From Ochotona curzoniae (taxonomy: Eukaryota; Chordata; Mammalia; Lagomorpha; Ochotonidae), in NCBI RefSeq assembly GCF_017591425.1, contig NW_024467121.1, positions 24,626,707 through 24,690,706 on the forward strand: a stretch of 64,000 nucleotides of DNA, given 5' to 3'. Each line of letters opens with the position of its first letter. Positions within the stretch are counted from its first letter, which is position 1. The position numbers were made by a program, and so were the translations under genes. This document shows positions 35,781 to 46,893 of this stretch, piece by piece. The notes under the pieces are model-generated. The model ran no database searches, was not told the origin of the DNA, and saw only the letters and a list, made by a program, of their open reading frames with translations.

Positions 35781-37199
35781 GACCTTGGTTTATGGGGACT
35801 GGGGCATTGACACCAAAGGTCATTAGGCCTGCAGGCTCACACAGTTTGTTAACTAAGCAAGAGTTACAACCACAAAAAGAATTGCAACTAGCAATGAGCC
35901 ATGTTTACTCCATTTAGGTTTCCACTCTACAATGGGCAAGTAAATGTTTCCAAAGATAACCCTACAAATAGTTTCACCTTAAGACAGGGAATTATCCATT
36001 CTGATGTTGCAGCCAACATTTTCTCAGTAGAGGACACATCTTATTCAGTAATACATTCCTACTACAATTCTTATTCTACAATGTATCCATCACTTAATGA
36101 GAGAAATACATCAAAAGAGAAAAATCTAAGACAAAAGGTTTCAAACATTAAATCCCTCTACAACTGCAGGTTCTACAACCTCATAAATGATCAAACAATA
36201 ATCAAAAGTATATATGATGGAAGTAAAATCACCTTATATTTCCTCTAGTTAAAAATTATGAAGGCAGTAAAGCAACTACATTTACTATGTTCTAAAGTAA
36301 CAGAGTTGAGAGTTGCAAGGACAGGCTAACCGTTAAGGTCACAGTAACTATATTTTTGCCATAGCAGGATAGCCTTTAGGGTCCCAGTAACAGGATAGCT
36401 TTTAGGGTCCCAGTAGCTATATTTTTTGTCATAGCAATTTCAGTCCATACTCCCATCACTTCCATTAGTTTGTAAAATTCTAATCAAGCCATTTCCCAGA
36501 AAGCATGCTAAATGTTTGGGCCAGATTTCAGAGCAATGGGTAGGCACACAATAAGGTGTCTGGAAACAGCATGGGCTTAATTGTACTCCTGTGTGCAGTT
36601 AAAGGCCCACTCACCAAGACATTATCAGTAACATTAACTTTTAAGCTCATGTTGGTTGTAAAAGCCATCTCACAGGGGCAAACTATGCCTAATAGATTGC
36701 AAGATTCTTAGTGGGGTGGTTGAGTGTCCATGCGAAAGGGGGTGAAAACTGTGTCAAGGTGGTCAGAGAAATCCGCCAGGCCCTGCCAAACAGCTGGAAG
36801 CTCCCCCGGGCCCTGCAAAGCAGGGGAGCTGTTCTCTTCATACCTTGGTGTTATTCACACCTACTGCACGGATCCCAGCAATTGTGATTAGAGGCTTGGT
36901 AGCCAGGTCACTGGTACTGGAAAGTAGTACAATCTTTACGAGGTGAGACTACATGGGAGGTTTGTAAACTGCTGGGTGCATGTTCCCAGAATTTAAATAC
37001 TCTGTGACTCAAGTTCTCGAGAAAAGATTGGGATAAAAGGTGCCAAATTTACCCTATCCAATTCTCTCTGCTTCACTGTGTGAGCCTTCCTCTCCACACA
37101 CTGTTGGTATCCACCATGAAGTCTTTGTCAGAGTCCCTTTACTTCATAAATGACCTGTATCTCATATTTCATTATTGTGATGACTAAGTGAACAACACA
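35781..37199. other. Unassigned sequence right of the ERV LTR
   Basis: It may contain the rest of the LTR or internal ERV sequence. A 115-codon open frame (35901-36248, plus strand) resembles nothing known to me. A direct duplication lies at 36365-36416. Confidence 0.4.
36365..36416. repeat. Tandem 26-bp duplication
   Basis: Two adjacent 26-base copies starting 'caggatagc' and ending 'gtcccagta' plus one base, with two mismatches. Such duplications are common in LTR U3 enhancers, which would fit the neighbouring ERV LTR. Confidence 0.8.
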
Positions 37200-37345
37200 C
37201 CTAGAGTAATGAGAATTGTGATTCATTGTGGTACTTCCAGTCTACTTACTTTGAGTATTGCTATTCTAGATACCTCATCTAAGCAGGATCACTAAATACA
37301 TGCCATTTGTGTCTGGCTTATTTCATTTAGCATCATGTTTCACAT
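37200..37345 (-). mobile_element. Old L1 3'-region fragment, antisense
   Basis: 'gtgtctggcttatttcattt' followed by 'agcatcatgtttcacatac' is the reverse of the common L1 phrase near the ORF2 end. Confidence 0.6.
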
Positions 37346-37562
37346 ACATTTTAAAATAGCATGGTTGAGTTGTACCCCTTTACCCAGAGTCAGTAAAATT
37401 GTGAGCACAGAACCATCATGTCTTACAAGAGTTCTGACCTCTACTATAAGGAATTAAAAGGCCTGTTTTAGACTAGATTTCTCCCTTCTCCAAGCATAAA
37501 CTGGAACACAATCGTGCCCAGATGGTTATGTTGGAGACAGATCATTTAAGGATGCAATAAAG

Positions 37563-37896
37563 GGGGCCCGGAGCGGTGGTGCAAGTGGTTAAAGGTCCTC
37601 GCCTTGCACGCCCGGGATCCCATATGGGCGCCGGTTCTAATCCCGGCAGCCCCGCTTCCCTTCCAGCTCCCTGCCTGTGGCCTGGGAAAGCAGTCGAGGA
37701 CAGCCCAAAGCTTTGGGACCCTGCACCCGTGTGGGAGGCCCAGAAGAGGCTCCTGGCTTCGGATCGGCATAGTATCGGCCCGTTGCGCTCACTTGGGGAG
37801 TGAATCATCGGACGGAAGATCTTCCTCTCTGTCTCTCCTCTCTGTATATCCGCCTTTCCAATGAAAAAATAATAAAAATAAATTTAAAAAAAAAAA
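37563..37896 (+). mobile_element. Young CSINE, sense, full length
   Basis: Head 'ggggcccggagcggtggtgc', B box 'ggttctaatcccggcagccc', A-rich tail. It is flanked by 'aaggatgcaataaag' (37548-37562) and the same word at 37897-37911. CpGs are well kept. Confidence 0.95.
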
Positions 37897-37912
37897 AAGG
37901 ATGCAATAAAGG

Positions 37913-39235
37913 TTAAAAGAGGTTGTAAAAGTAGAACCATGGTTCAATAGAAGTAGGAGACTCAGATGGAATTGCTGTCTCCTGGTTTAAGCCTGGCCCA
38001 TTCCAGGCTACTATGGGCATTTGGAGGGTGAACCATTATATGAAAAAAACAATCAGTCACTCCATCTCCCTCCTTCTGAGTAAAAAGGTTATTTGAAATT
38101 CTGTCACCCTAAGTAAGAGCACTGACGGTTTTCTGAGGGAGTATGACCACTGTCCTTTAGAGCAGACCAGGATTATCTCTAGTCCCTGCAGAAGCAGAGA
38201 GATGCTTTCAAAGTCAGGCAAATCATCTCCTTGCTCAGTTTTTAAAAGTAATTCCTGAATCTCACAGGGTTTTTACTTTATATGTACCCATCTGTAGCAT
38301 CTCAAGTTAAATGTCTCTAGCAAATGTTTTGAATTTCTAATTTTAAGAAAAGGTGATGGATAAGTGAGATGTCCCATATACATCTATGAAAAACCAGATT
38401 CTACGCCTTAATGTTTTGGGAAGTTAAATGTACAGCTATCTTCAGATTTAACTAAAATCATACTTACCGATTGCGGTGTTCATTTAATTTTTGCTGTGCA
38501 AAAAAATGCTGGTAGTGCTATTTTAGGGACATTGTTATTTATAATTGAGGTCATCAACAAGGTACATTCCTGATTAGATTAGATTAGATTAGATTAGATG
38601 ATTTGACTTTCTTTAATTTTTTGCCAGTTTAAAACTTACTTGTTCTGGACCAGAGAATGTGACAAAATTAATTGTATAGATCCTGCACACCTAAATGTGC
38701 ATGCATCTTCTAGGATAATTCTTGGAAACTTTTAAAAGCAAAAACCATTATTCAGATTGCTTTGATTCTAAAAACAAATTCTATCTGGCAGTAGGACTTC
38801 AGTTTTAAGGTTGTAAAATCTCCAGAAGCTGTTCATTTGCATTTCTATTTGCAAGCTAACATAGTTCCAAATTTAAAATCTAGCTTAAAGAAGAAACATG
38901 GAAGTACCAAAATGTGTGCAATTATGCAAAACTTTTAATTCTATTTTCTGCACTGCTTCTGTTGTCTTAAATTTTAGATATTTTATTTAAAATCTTTATT
39001 AACATCTTGTTTATTTAATGTTTTTGTGATAAACCAATTAAAATTCTTATGTTTGCCTATCATTTTCTACAATTGGTTTTATTTTTTGTTGTAAAAATCA
39101 TATATGCCCTTTGTGAAAAAAAAAGTTGAAACAATGCAGAGATTAATAAAGGAAAAAAGTTTCCCCACAATCCTATTTTGAGTGTATGGCACATATTACT
39201 TTAGAATAAATTCATAAACAGTTATTTTGAAAACT
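37913..39235. other. Unique AT-rich sequence
   Basis: No gene or interspersed repeat is recognised. A (GATTA)n microsatellite lies at 38572-38600. Confidence 0.4.
38572..38600. repeat. (GATTA)n microsatellite
   Basis: Five and a half units of the pentamer, without interruption. Confidence 0.9.
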
Positions 39236-39632
39236 TGCTGGTGTCTGAGTAGTGGTATAGTGGATAAAACCACTGATTGCATGCCATATGGGACTGGTTG
39301 AAGTCCTAACTGCTCTACTTCCAATCTAGCTCTCTACAACGGCCTGGGAAAGCAGCTAAAGACAGCCCAAGTCCTTGCGCCCATCTGGAAGATGCACTCA
39401 TGTAGTAGACCAGAAGAAGCTCCTGACTCCTAGATTCAGCCTGGCCCAGCCCTGGCCATTTGGGGAATTCTGTCCATTTAGAGAGTGAAGCAATGGATGG
39501 GAAGATCGGTCTCTCTCTTCCCCTTCATCCTTCCCTCATTCTCCGCATTCCTCCTCATTCTCTCCCCTGTACCTCCTCCTAAGTACGTGTGTGTATTCTT
39601 CTACTTTCAGATAAACAAATCTTAAGAAATAA
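39236..39632 (+). mobile_element. Old CSINE, sense
   Basis: 'catgccatatgggactggtt', 'ggcctgggaaagcagctaaa', 'gaagaagctcctgactccta' and an A-rich end 'aacaaatcttaagaaat'. It is diverged and longer than young copies because of a CT-rich expansion near 39510-39590. Confidence 0.75.
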
Positions 39633-40647
39633 AAAGTGAAGCAAGTTCCTTTTTTATAAGACCGTTGTATGCCAACACCTACTCCCACTTTAAAAACATG
39701 TCATAATCACCAGTTGATACTGCTTTTCCCCTTTAAAAACATCTAACTGTAATACACAAAGGAAATACACTGAGAAGACTTCATGGCAGTGACATCAGTG
39801 AACGCATTTGTATGAGTGCATGAGTGCATACTTTGCACTCAGATCTTGGTTTCTAATACTGTTCTCCCCAAAGAAGAATCAGGCTTTTTGGAAAGATGGT
39901 TCATTATAGGGCTGATGCAAGTAACACACAAGATGAGGCGAGAACAACTTGAAAAAAATCAAAAAGCCAAAATAAAACTGCTTTAACATGAAATCCATAG
40001 TGACAAAACATTGGCAGGTCACAGAAGCCAACTCAAAGAGCTCTCAAAGGCTAACACTGGAACTTCTGAGAAAGTGACTATTCTATATCGTCCTTAGATT
40101 CAGTAACTTTCCACGCTTATTTAATTCAAGTAACTTTTCTCTTGATCTTATAGGCATGCAATTTGATATCATTTTAATATCATACAGCTCACATTTAAAC
40201 ATCTTACTATATCACAATGTCTGGCATCTTCAGCACAGGGTTGAATAATAGTAATTACAGTAGGCATCTTGGCTTCCTTTCAGCTTTCACAGGGAAAACT
40301 TTTGATAATTTAGCTACTAAATATGTTTACTTTAAGTTTACAATAGCTTCTTTGTAAATATAAATATGATATCAATACCCATTCTTACTACAAGAAGCTT
40401 CCTTCTCTCAACTCCTGGGGTTTCTTTTTCTGTCCCACATTGTCACAGTTATTCTCCCAAATTTCAAAATAAACCATACATATCAAGATCTTAACATAGC
40501 TAGGATTTGTTACAAAGTATGATTGTCTACATTGTTGAGATATATACATGGAAAATTACGTTGAAAGATTAATGTCATCTAAAGAAACAAGCAGCACAGT
40601 AAACTCAATTGTAACATACTCTTACTACTCCCTGTAATGTACAAAAG
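39633..40647. other. Unique intergenic sequence
   Basis: No feature recognised. Confidence 0.4.
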
Positions 40648-41765
40648 AATGAAAAAAATCTTTGCACACTATACAACAGATAGGGGACTAATATCTCTGA
40701 TTTACAAAGAGCTTCAAAGACTCAATGACAGAAAAAATAAACAATCCTGTGAAGAAGTGGGTGAAGCAAGTGAACAGACAATTTTCAAAGTAACAAATTC
40801 AAATGGTTAAATGACATAGGAAAAAATGCTCATTCTCCCTAGCCATTAGAAAAATGCAAATAAAAGCCACGTTGATATTCGCCTAACCTCAATGAGAATG
40901 GACTACAGTCTGAAATCTACTGATAACACCTGCTTGCAGGGATGTAAGGGAAATGGTATCCTACTCCACTGTTAGTAGGAGTGAAGGCAAATGCAGGCAC
41001 TATGGAAGACAGAATGGTGAGTGTTCAGACAACTGAAAATTGCTTTATTGTTTTGACATAGCTGCCCCACTCCTGGGAATATATACAAATCAAGTATTAC
41101 CTGTATGTAAGGAAGTGACATGCAACCCTATATTTATAGTAGCACAATCCACAATATCAAAGAGATGGAAACAACCTGATGCCCACTGAAAGAGGAATGG
41201 ATAAGGAAACTGTGGTACATCCATGGAATACTACATGTAATACTCTATGGAATACTATACAGCAATTAAAAATGGAATTCTACAATTTACAACCAAATAC
41301 TCCCCAATGGAGATCATTATGGTCAGTGAAATAAGCCAGTCCCTAAAGGACAAATATTATACATTCTCTTTGATTTAAGGCAACATTATGCAAAATACAA
41401 AACAAATAGATATATGGGTAAACAAACATGCATGTAGTCTCAATGTTGAACTGTATAATGGAGACTAGCACACAAAGAAGTGAAGATATGTTGTAGTAAG
41501 TAACTGAGTAACAGGAGGATTACAAGTGAAACAATACATCTTGCTAATATGATTCTAAATTTTCTATCTTTGTCTATCTAGAAGGCCATGATGAAATTAA
41601 ATGCAGAATGTTAATCCTGTAACTGTTACTAAAGAACTATGATATTGCAATAGTATGTAGGAAAATCATGAGAGAACAGAGATGGAAAGGGGGTAGGCAA
41701 AGGAGGGAAAACGTATCACAGAAAATAATAAAGAAGGAAGAGGAAGAGGAGAAGGAGGAACAGAA
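40648..41765 (+). mobile_element. L1, 5'-truncated: ORF2 C-terminus and 3' UTR
   Basis: ORF2 C-terminal text ('gaatgaaaaaaatctttgca', 'tggttaaatgacataggaaa', 'cagggatgtaagggaaatgg', 'cactcctgggaatatataca') with frame breaks. The L1 3' UTR follows ('gtctcaatgttgaactgtat', 'gattctaaattttctatctt') with a purine-rich end. Confidence 0.8.
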
Positions 41766-41769
41766 AGAA

Positions 41770-43030
41770 GACGAAATAAGACCCCACTTTCACCTTATAC
41801 AAAAATCAGCTCTAAGTGGATCAAGGATCTAAAGCTGCACCCAAACACCAACCAACCAACTGCTAGGGGAACACATAGGGAACACCATACAAAAACTGGG
41901 TATAGGCAAAGACTTCTTGAAAAAGACACCAAATATGCATGGAGTTAAGGCCAGAATAAACAAACAGAAATACAACAAACTAAGAAGCTTCTGTGCAGCA
42001 AGGGAAATGGTCAATAAGGTTCAAAGGCAACCAATAGAATGAAATAAAATCTTTATATGCTACACAACAGTTAGGGGACTAATAACCAAGATCTACACAG
42101 AGCTTCAGAAACTCAATAATAGCAAAATGAACAAGCCTGTTAATAAATGGGCAAGGAACATGAACAGATATTTCTCAAAAAATGAAAATGAAATCCAAAA
42201 AGCCAATAGTCACATGAAAAAATGCTCAGGTTCCCTAGTTATTAGGGAAATACAAAGCAAAACTACAATGAAATTCCAGCTAATTAGAATGAGAATAGCC
42301 TACAAACAAATCAGCAAACCATTATTGGCAAGGACGTGGAAAAAGGTATCCTAATCCACTGTTGTTGGGCATGTAAATTGCTGCAGTAACTTTGGAAGTC
42401 AGTATGGAAAGTGCTCAGGAAACAGAGTTGATCTACCACATGATCTAGCCAACCCACTCCTGGGAATATATCTAAAAGAAATGAAATCTGCATTTGAGGG
42501 AGCAACCTGCAACTCTATTTATAACAGTACAATTCACAACAGTAAAGACAGAGAATAAATCCAGATGCCCATCAACAAACTAATGTATTACTCAGCCATA
42601 AAGAGAAATGAAATCTTGCTGTTTGCAAGATTTACTTCTCTATGCTTAGTGAAGTAAGCTGGTCCTTAAAGGACAAATGTATGTTCTCTGTAAGACAACT
42701 AATAAGCAATGTAATATATGTGTATGTGTGTTTTATGTGAGTGTGTGTGGTGTGTGTATATATGTATATATGTAATATGCATCTGTACTTCTGAATAAAT
42801 GTAAGACTCCCAGTGAAACTTTTAAATATATCTCTAAAATAAGATATTAGTTTTTCTACCTTTGCCTGTACTTATTAGGTCATGATACATTTAAAAGCCA
42901 GAAAGTTAAACTTGCAACTTGTACTAAAGGACTACACTGTTGTGAAAATAAGGGGAACTGAGAGGGCAGGGCGGGAAGAGGAGGGATGAAATCCTATGCC
43001 TACAAAAATGCATTGTGGAAAACACATTTT
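41770..43030 (+). mobile_element. Second L1, 5'-truncated: ORF2 C-terminus and 3' UTR
   Basis: It starts further upstream in ORF2 than its neighbour ('caccttatacaaaaatcagc') and passes [21 protein letters not shown], a recognisable ORF2 C-terminal stretch (42133 on), to the 3' UTR with a (TG)n(TA)n tract at 42717-42775. It sits directly behind another L1 tail. Confidence 0.8.
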
Positions 43031-43087
43031 TAAAAGGCAATTTAGAAATGAACTCAAAGACCTCAGGACATCTCACTAAAGATTCAA

Positions 43088-43382
43088 AGGAGCTGTCATT
43101 TGGCATAGCAGTTGGGATGACTCCATCTGACGTCAGAGTACCGGAGTTCAGTTCCAAACTCTTGACTCCTGCTTTGAGCTACTATAGACACAGGGATGCA
43201 GCACTGATGACTCAAGAAAACAGGGTTCCTGCCATTCATGTGAAATTCCTGGTGGAGTTCTTGACTCCTGACTCCTAATTTCAACCAAGTCCCAACCACT
43301 GTGAGCATTTGGAAAAAGAAACAGTGTGTAGGAAAGCTCACCATTTCTCTCCTCTCTGTCCTTCTGCTTCTCAAATAAATAA
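43088..43382 (+). mobile_element. Old CSINE-type SINE, sense
   Basis: 'tttggcatagcagttgggat', 'cggagttcagttccaaactc' and an end 'ctgcttctcaaataaataat' follow the C-repeat layout with strong divergence. Flanking L1 sequence continues on the right. Confidence 0.55.
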
Positions 43383-43560
43383 TGTACAACTGGCAAAGAA
43401 TCCAGTGAAAGGATATTCCAAGTATATGCCACCAAAGAAATGCAAATGAAGACTAAAATGAGATGAGATACTATTAATATGCTACTATGTAAATGTCAAA
43501 AATTTGGAACACTGATGATTCCAAATTGCTGCTGATATGAAGCAATCTTCTAGTGCAGTG
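43383..43560 (+). mobile_element. L1 ORF2 C-terminal fragment, sense
   Basis: 'ccaccaaagaaatgcaaatg' and 'aaaatgagatgagatactat' are ORF2 C-terminal phrases, as is the following gap region. Confidence 0.6.
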
Positions 43561-43564
43561 GTGA

Positions 43565-43795
43565 CAATGGACAGCCTAATTTTTGAGATTATATCTAATT
43601 TATGGAAGGTTTGTTGAATCCTGACAAATTCTTTATCCGCATCTATTGAGAAGACCACACACCTTTTGTTTTCATTATGTTGTTGTGATTCATGACCTTT
43701 ATTGGTTTGCAAATGTTGACCTACCCTTGTATTTCTGAGATAAATCTCACTTGTTCATGATGTATGATCTTTCTGGTGTAACTTTGAATTCAGTA
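43565..43795 (-). mobile_element. L1 ORF2 fragment, antisense
   Basis: 'tttatccgcatctattgaga', 'ggtttgcaaatgttgaccta' and 'tgagataaatctcacttgtt' are reverse phrases of the L1 reverse-transcriptase region. Confidence 0.7.
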
Positions 43796-43799
43796 TTCT

Positions 43800-44060
43800 A
43801 CTACTCAGTTGATAATTTCTACAGCTAAGCAGAGACCTGACTATTCTACTTTCAACACAGCTCCTTGCCTGGGACAACAGCAGAGAATGGCTCAAGTACT
43901 TGGGCCACTGTACCTGCACAGGAGACTCAGAAGTTCTTGGCTTTTGATTGGCCCAGCTCAGGCAATTACAGCCATTTGGGGAATCATTCAATGAATGCAA
44001 GACACTAATTCTTTTTCTCCACCACCCCTGTGTAATTCTGCCTTTCAAGTAAGTAAAAAA
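43800..44060 (+). mobile_element. CSINE, 5'-truncated, old
   Basis: It carries 'acagcagagaatggctcaag', 'cttgggccactgtacctgca' and 'attacagccatttggggaat' and ends in an A-rich tail. The tRNA-like head is missing. Confidence 0.6.
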
Positions 44061-44157
44061 ATATTTATTTTAAAGGTGGATTTATGAAATATATTCACAT
44101 TATATATAACAAAGTATTAAAATACAAAAAAATGTTATGCAAAGCTTTAAAAAAAAG

Positions 44158-44530
44158 TTTGGCAGGCATTGTGGCACAGGCATGGCAAGTTAAACCTGTG
44201 CCACCAATGTAAGCATCCCATATGGGTACTGGCTCTTGTCTTGGAAGGTCTACTTTCAATCCATCTCCCTGCTAATGCACATGGGAAAACAATAGAGAAT
44301 GGTCCAAGTCCTTGGGCCCATGCAATCCATGAGGCAGATCTGGGAAAAGTTCCTGACTCCTAACTTCACCCTCGCCCAGCCCTGGCTGTATGGCCAACAG
44401 GGGAGTGAAACAGAAAAAAGAAGCTTGCTTTCTCTCTCTCCCTCTCTCTTCCCCCCATCCTTCCTCCCTTTCTCTCTCCCTCTTACTTTTTCCTTTCTAA
44501 CTTTGCCTCTCAAATTTTTAAAAAGAAAGG
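44158..44530 (+). mobile_element. Old CSINE, sense
   Basis: 'ggcaggcattgtggcacagg', 'gcatcccatatgggtactgg' and 'ctcgcccagccctggctgta', then a CT-rich stretch and 'ttgcctctcaaatttttaaa'. Confidence 0.75.
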
Positions 44531-44574
44531 AAGGGAAAAGAAGAAGCAAGAAATACATCAACTCTCAAATTTAA

Positions 44575-44815
44575 AGATTCTCAATGAAACTGTTAAGCAT
44601 ACCTTGAAAATAGGATACTAGATTTTCTACCATCACTTGTGCCTATGATTCGGTGGTACATTTAAATGCAGGATGCTGGACTTGAGACTATTGCTGGACT
44701 ATACTATTGGGGAAAACAGTGTGGGGGTGAGAATGAGAAGGGAGAGGAGGTAGGGAGAAAATTCTCCCCATACCTATAAAACTGTATCATGTAAAATAAT
44801 AGAAAGTAAAAATAA
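44575..44815 (+). mobile_element. L1 3' UTR fragment
   Basis: 'gatactagattttctaccat', 'acatttaaatgcaggatgct' and 'gtggggaaaa...aactgtatcatgtaaaa'-type ending, as in the other L1 3' ends of this window. Confidence 0.7.
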
Positions 44816-44822
44816 ATAGATC

Positions 44823-45149
44823 AGGCCTGGCATGATAGCATAGTGGTTAAAGTCCTCGCCTTGCAGGCACCGAGATCCCATATGGGCGCCAGTTCTAATC
44901 CCAGCTGCTTCACTTCCCATCCAGCTCCCTGCTTGTGGCCTGGGAAAGCAGTGGAGGATGTCCCAAAGCCTTGGGACCCTGCACGTGTGTGGGAGATCCA
45001 GAGAGGCTCCTGGCTCCTAGTTTTGGATCAGCCCAGCATTAGCCATTGTGGTCAGTTGGGGAATAAATCATCGGATGGAAGATCTTCCTGTCTCTCCTCT
45101 CTGTATATCTGGCTTTCCAATAAAAATAAAAATATCTTAAAAATAAATA
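44823..45149 (+). mobile_element. CSINE, sense, full length
   Basis: Head 'aggcctggcatgatagcata', B-box region 'ccagttctaatcccagctgc', A-rich tail. It is flanked by 'aataaatagatc' at 44811-44822 and 45150-45161. Confidence 0.93.
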
Positions 45150-45232
45150 AATAAATAGATCTACAAATTTCAAAGAGAAACAAAAAAAAAAGGAAGGGAG
45201 GGAGGAAGGGAAGTGGGTGGCTGCTATATTGT

Positions 45233-45515
45233 GCTGACAATGCTGCATCTCATTTTGGAGCTGAGGTTTGAATCTTGGCTACTATGCTTATGAAGTAGCT
45301 CCCTCCTAATGTATCCGAGAAAGCAGCAGAAGATGGCCCAAGTCCTTAGGGCTCTGATACACACAAGAGATACTCTGATGGAATTCCCAGACCTGGTTTC
45401 ATCCCAGCCTAGCCCTGCCCATTGCAGCCACTTGAGAGTAAACCAACAGATAATCTCTTTTCTCACCCTCTTGTGTTCTCTGTCACTCTACCTTTTATAT
45501 GAATAAATTTTAAAA
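45233..45515 (+). mobile_element. Old CSINE, sense
   Basis: 'tgtatccgagaaagcagcag', 'cccattgcagccacttgaga' and 'atgaataaattttaaaaata' match the body and tail of C repeats. Confidence 0.65.
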
Positions 45516-45534
45516 ATAAATAAGTACAAGGAGA

Positions 45535-45825
45535 GGCAACCTAAATCTATGACCTGATACTATAAAATTACTACAGGAAAATATACATGACACTCCGCAA
45601 GATATAGCATAAAATAAAGCTTCATGGAAAGATTCCAAGAAACACAGGCAATCAAAATTTTTACAATGATATTGCATCAAGTGAAGAAGCTTCTGCATCA
45701 CTAAGCAAACCATGAAAAAGTAAAGAAGCAGCCAACACAACAGACGAATACATTAGCAAAGTACACAACTAAAGGAGGATTGCTATTCAAGACCTACAAA
45801 GAGCTCAGGAAACTTAACAGCATGA
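45535..45825 (+). mobile_element. L1 ORF2 C-terminal fragment
   Basis: 'aaattactacaggaaaatat', 'tgcatcaagtgaagaagctt', 'agcaaaccatgaaaaagtaa' and 'acctacaaagagctcaggaa' are ORF2 C-terminal phrases. It is cut at its right edge by a CSINE. Confidence 0.65.
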
Positions 45826-45827
45826 GG

Positions 45828-46045
45828 CCAGCATGGTGGCATAGCAAGCCAGGCTCCACTGTGACGCTGGCATCCCATGTGGGTTCCATATCTAATCCCA
45901 GCTGCTCCACTTCTAATCCACTTCCTGTTATGGACCGGTACAAATCAAGCCATTGAGGCCATTTGGGGTGTAAACTCAGTGGATGGAAGATCTGTCTCTT
46001 TCTTTCTTTCTTTGTAACTCTGCTTTTCCAATAAAAATAAGTGAC
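45828..46045 (+). mobile_element. CSINE, internally deleted
   Basis: Head 'gaggccagcatggtggcata', then the B-box region, then a jump to 'caagccattgaggccatttg' and the tail 'ttccaataaaaataag'. About 100 bases of the usual body are missing. Confidence 0.75.
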
Positions 46046-46211
46046 ATTCTAGGATTTGATTATTGTGTATAACCTTTATTTGAACACCTGAGGGAAAGGG
46101 TTTATGCTTTTATTTTTTTAATCTTAGTTTCCAGTTACAAGTTATTGAAATATTTAATCTCCTTGTGATTGTGAAATGAGATGCAAGTTCTAGTTTAAAA
46201 TCTAGGGAGAG

Positions 46212-46529
46212 GGGCCCGGCGCGGTGGCGCAGTGGTTAAGGTCCTGGCCTTGCACGCCCAGGATCCCATATGGGCACCGGTTCTATCCCAGCAGCCCTGC
46301 TTCCCTTCCAGCTCCCTGCCTGTGGCCCGGGAAAGCAGTCAAGGACGGCCCAAAGCTTTGGGACCCTGCATCCTCATGGGAGACCCAGAAGAGGCTCCTG
46401 GCTTCGGATTGGCATAGCATCGGCCATTGGGCTCACTTGGAGAGTGAATCATCGGATGGAAGATCTTCCTCTCTGTCTCTCCTCTCTGTATATCTGCCCT
46501 TCCAATAAAATAATAATAATATTTTTTAA
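46212..46529 (+). mobile_element. Young CSINE, sense
   Basis: Head 'gggcccggcgcggtggcgca' is close to the antisense copy at 20090-20430, and 'tggcgcagtgg' is the A-box region. It is flanked by 'aaaatctagggaga' at 46197-46210 and 46530-46543. A G-rich minisatellite starts 26 bases after the second duplication. Confidence 0.95.
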
Positions 46530-46568
46530 AAAATCTAGGGAGAAAAGGAAGATGGAGATAGTGTGGGA

Positions 46569-46893
46569 GGGTGGGAACAGAGACGGGGAGGGTGGGAACA
46601 GAGACGGGGAGGGTGGGAACAGAGACGGGGAGGGTGGGAACAGAGACGGGGGAGGGTGGGAACAGAGACGGGGAGGGTGGGAACAGAGACGGGGAGGGTG
46701 GGAACAGAGACGGGGGAGGGTGGGAACAGAGACGGGGGAGGGTGGGAACAGAGACGGGGAGGGTGGGAACAGAGACGGGGGAGGGTGGGAACAGAGACGG
46801 GGAGGGTGGGAACAGAGACGGGGGAGGGTGGGAACAGACGGGGGAGGGTGGGGGACCCAGACAGGGGAGGGTGGGGAAACATAAACAGGGGGT
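46569..46893 (+). repeat. G-rich minisatellite, 21-22 bp unit
   Basis: There are thirteen near-identical units of 'gggtgggaacagagacgggg' plus a or ga, the thirteenth with a 2-base deletion, then two diverged units. Units are 21 or 22 bases because the G run varies. The plus strand has dense GGG runs with short loops, so G-quadruplex formation is plausible. Long open frames cross it in several frames on both strands (for example 46270-46884 plus and 46339-46983 minus); they are products of the repeat, not genes. Confidence 0.97.

Noticed and set aside
35901..36248. 115-codon plus-strand frame next to the ERV LTR
   Set aside because: No similarity to retroviral proteins, and the LTR is on the other strand.
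46569..46893. Regular repeat array that might suggest CRISPR
   Set aside because: The units are tandem with no unique spacers, and the genome is mammalian.
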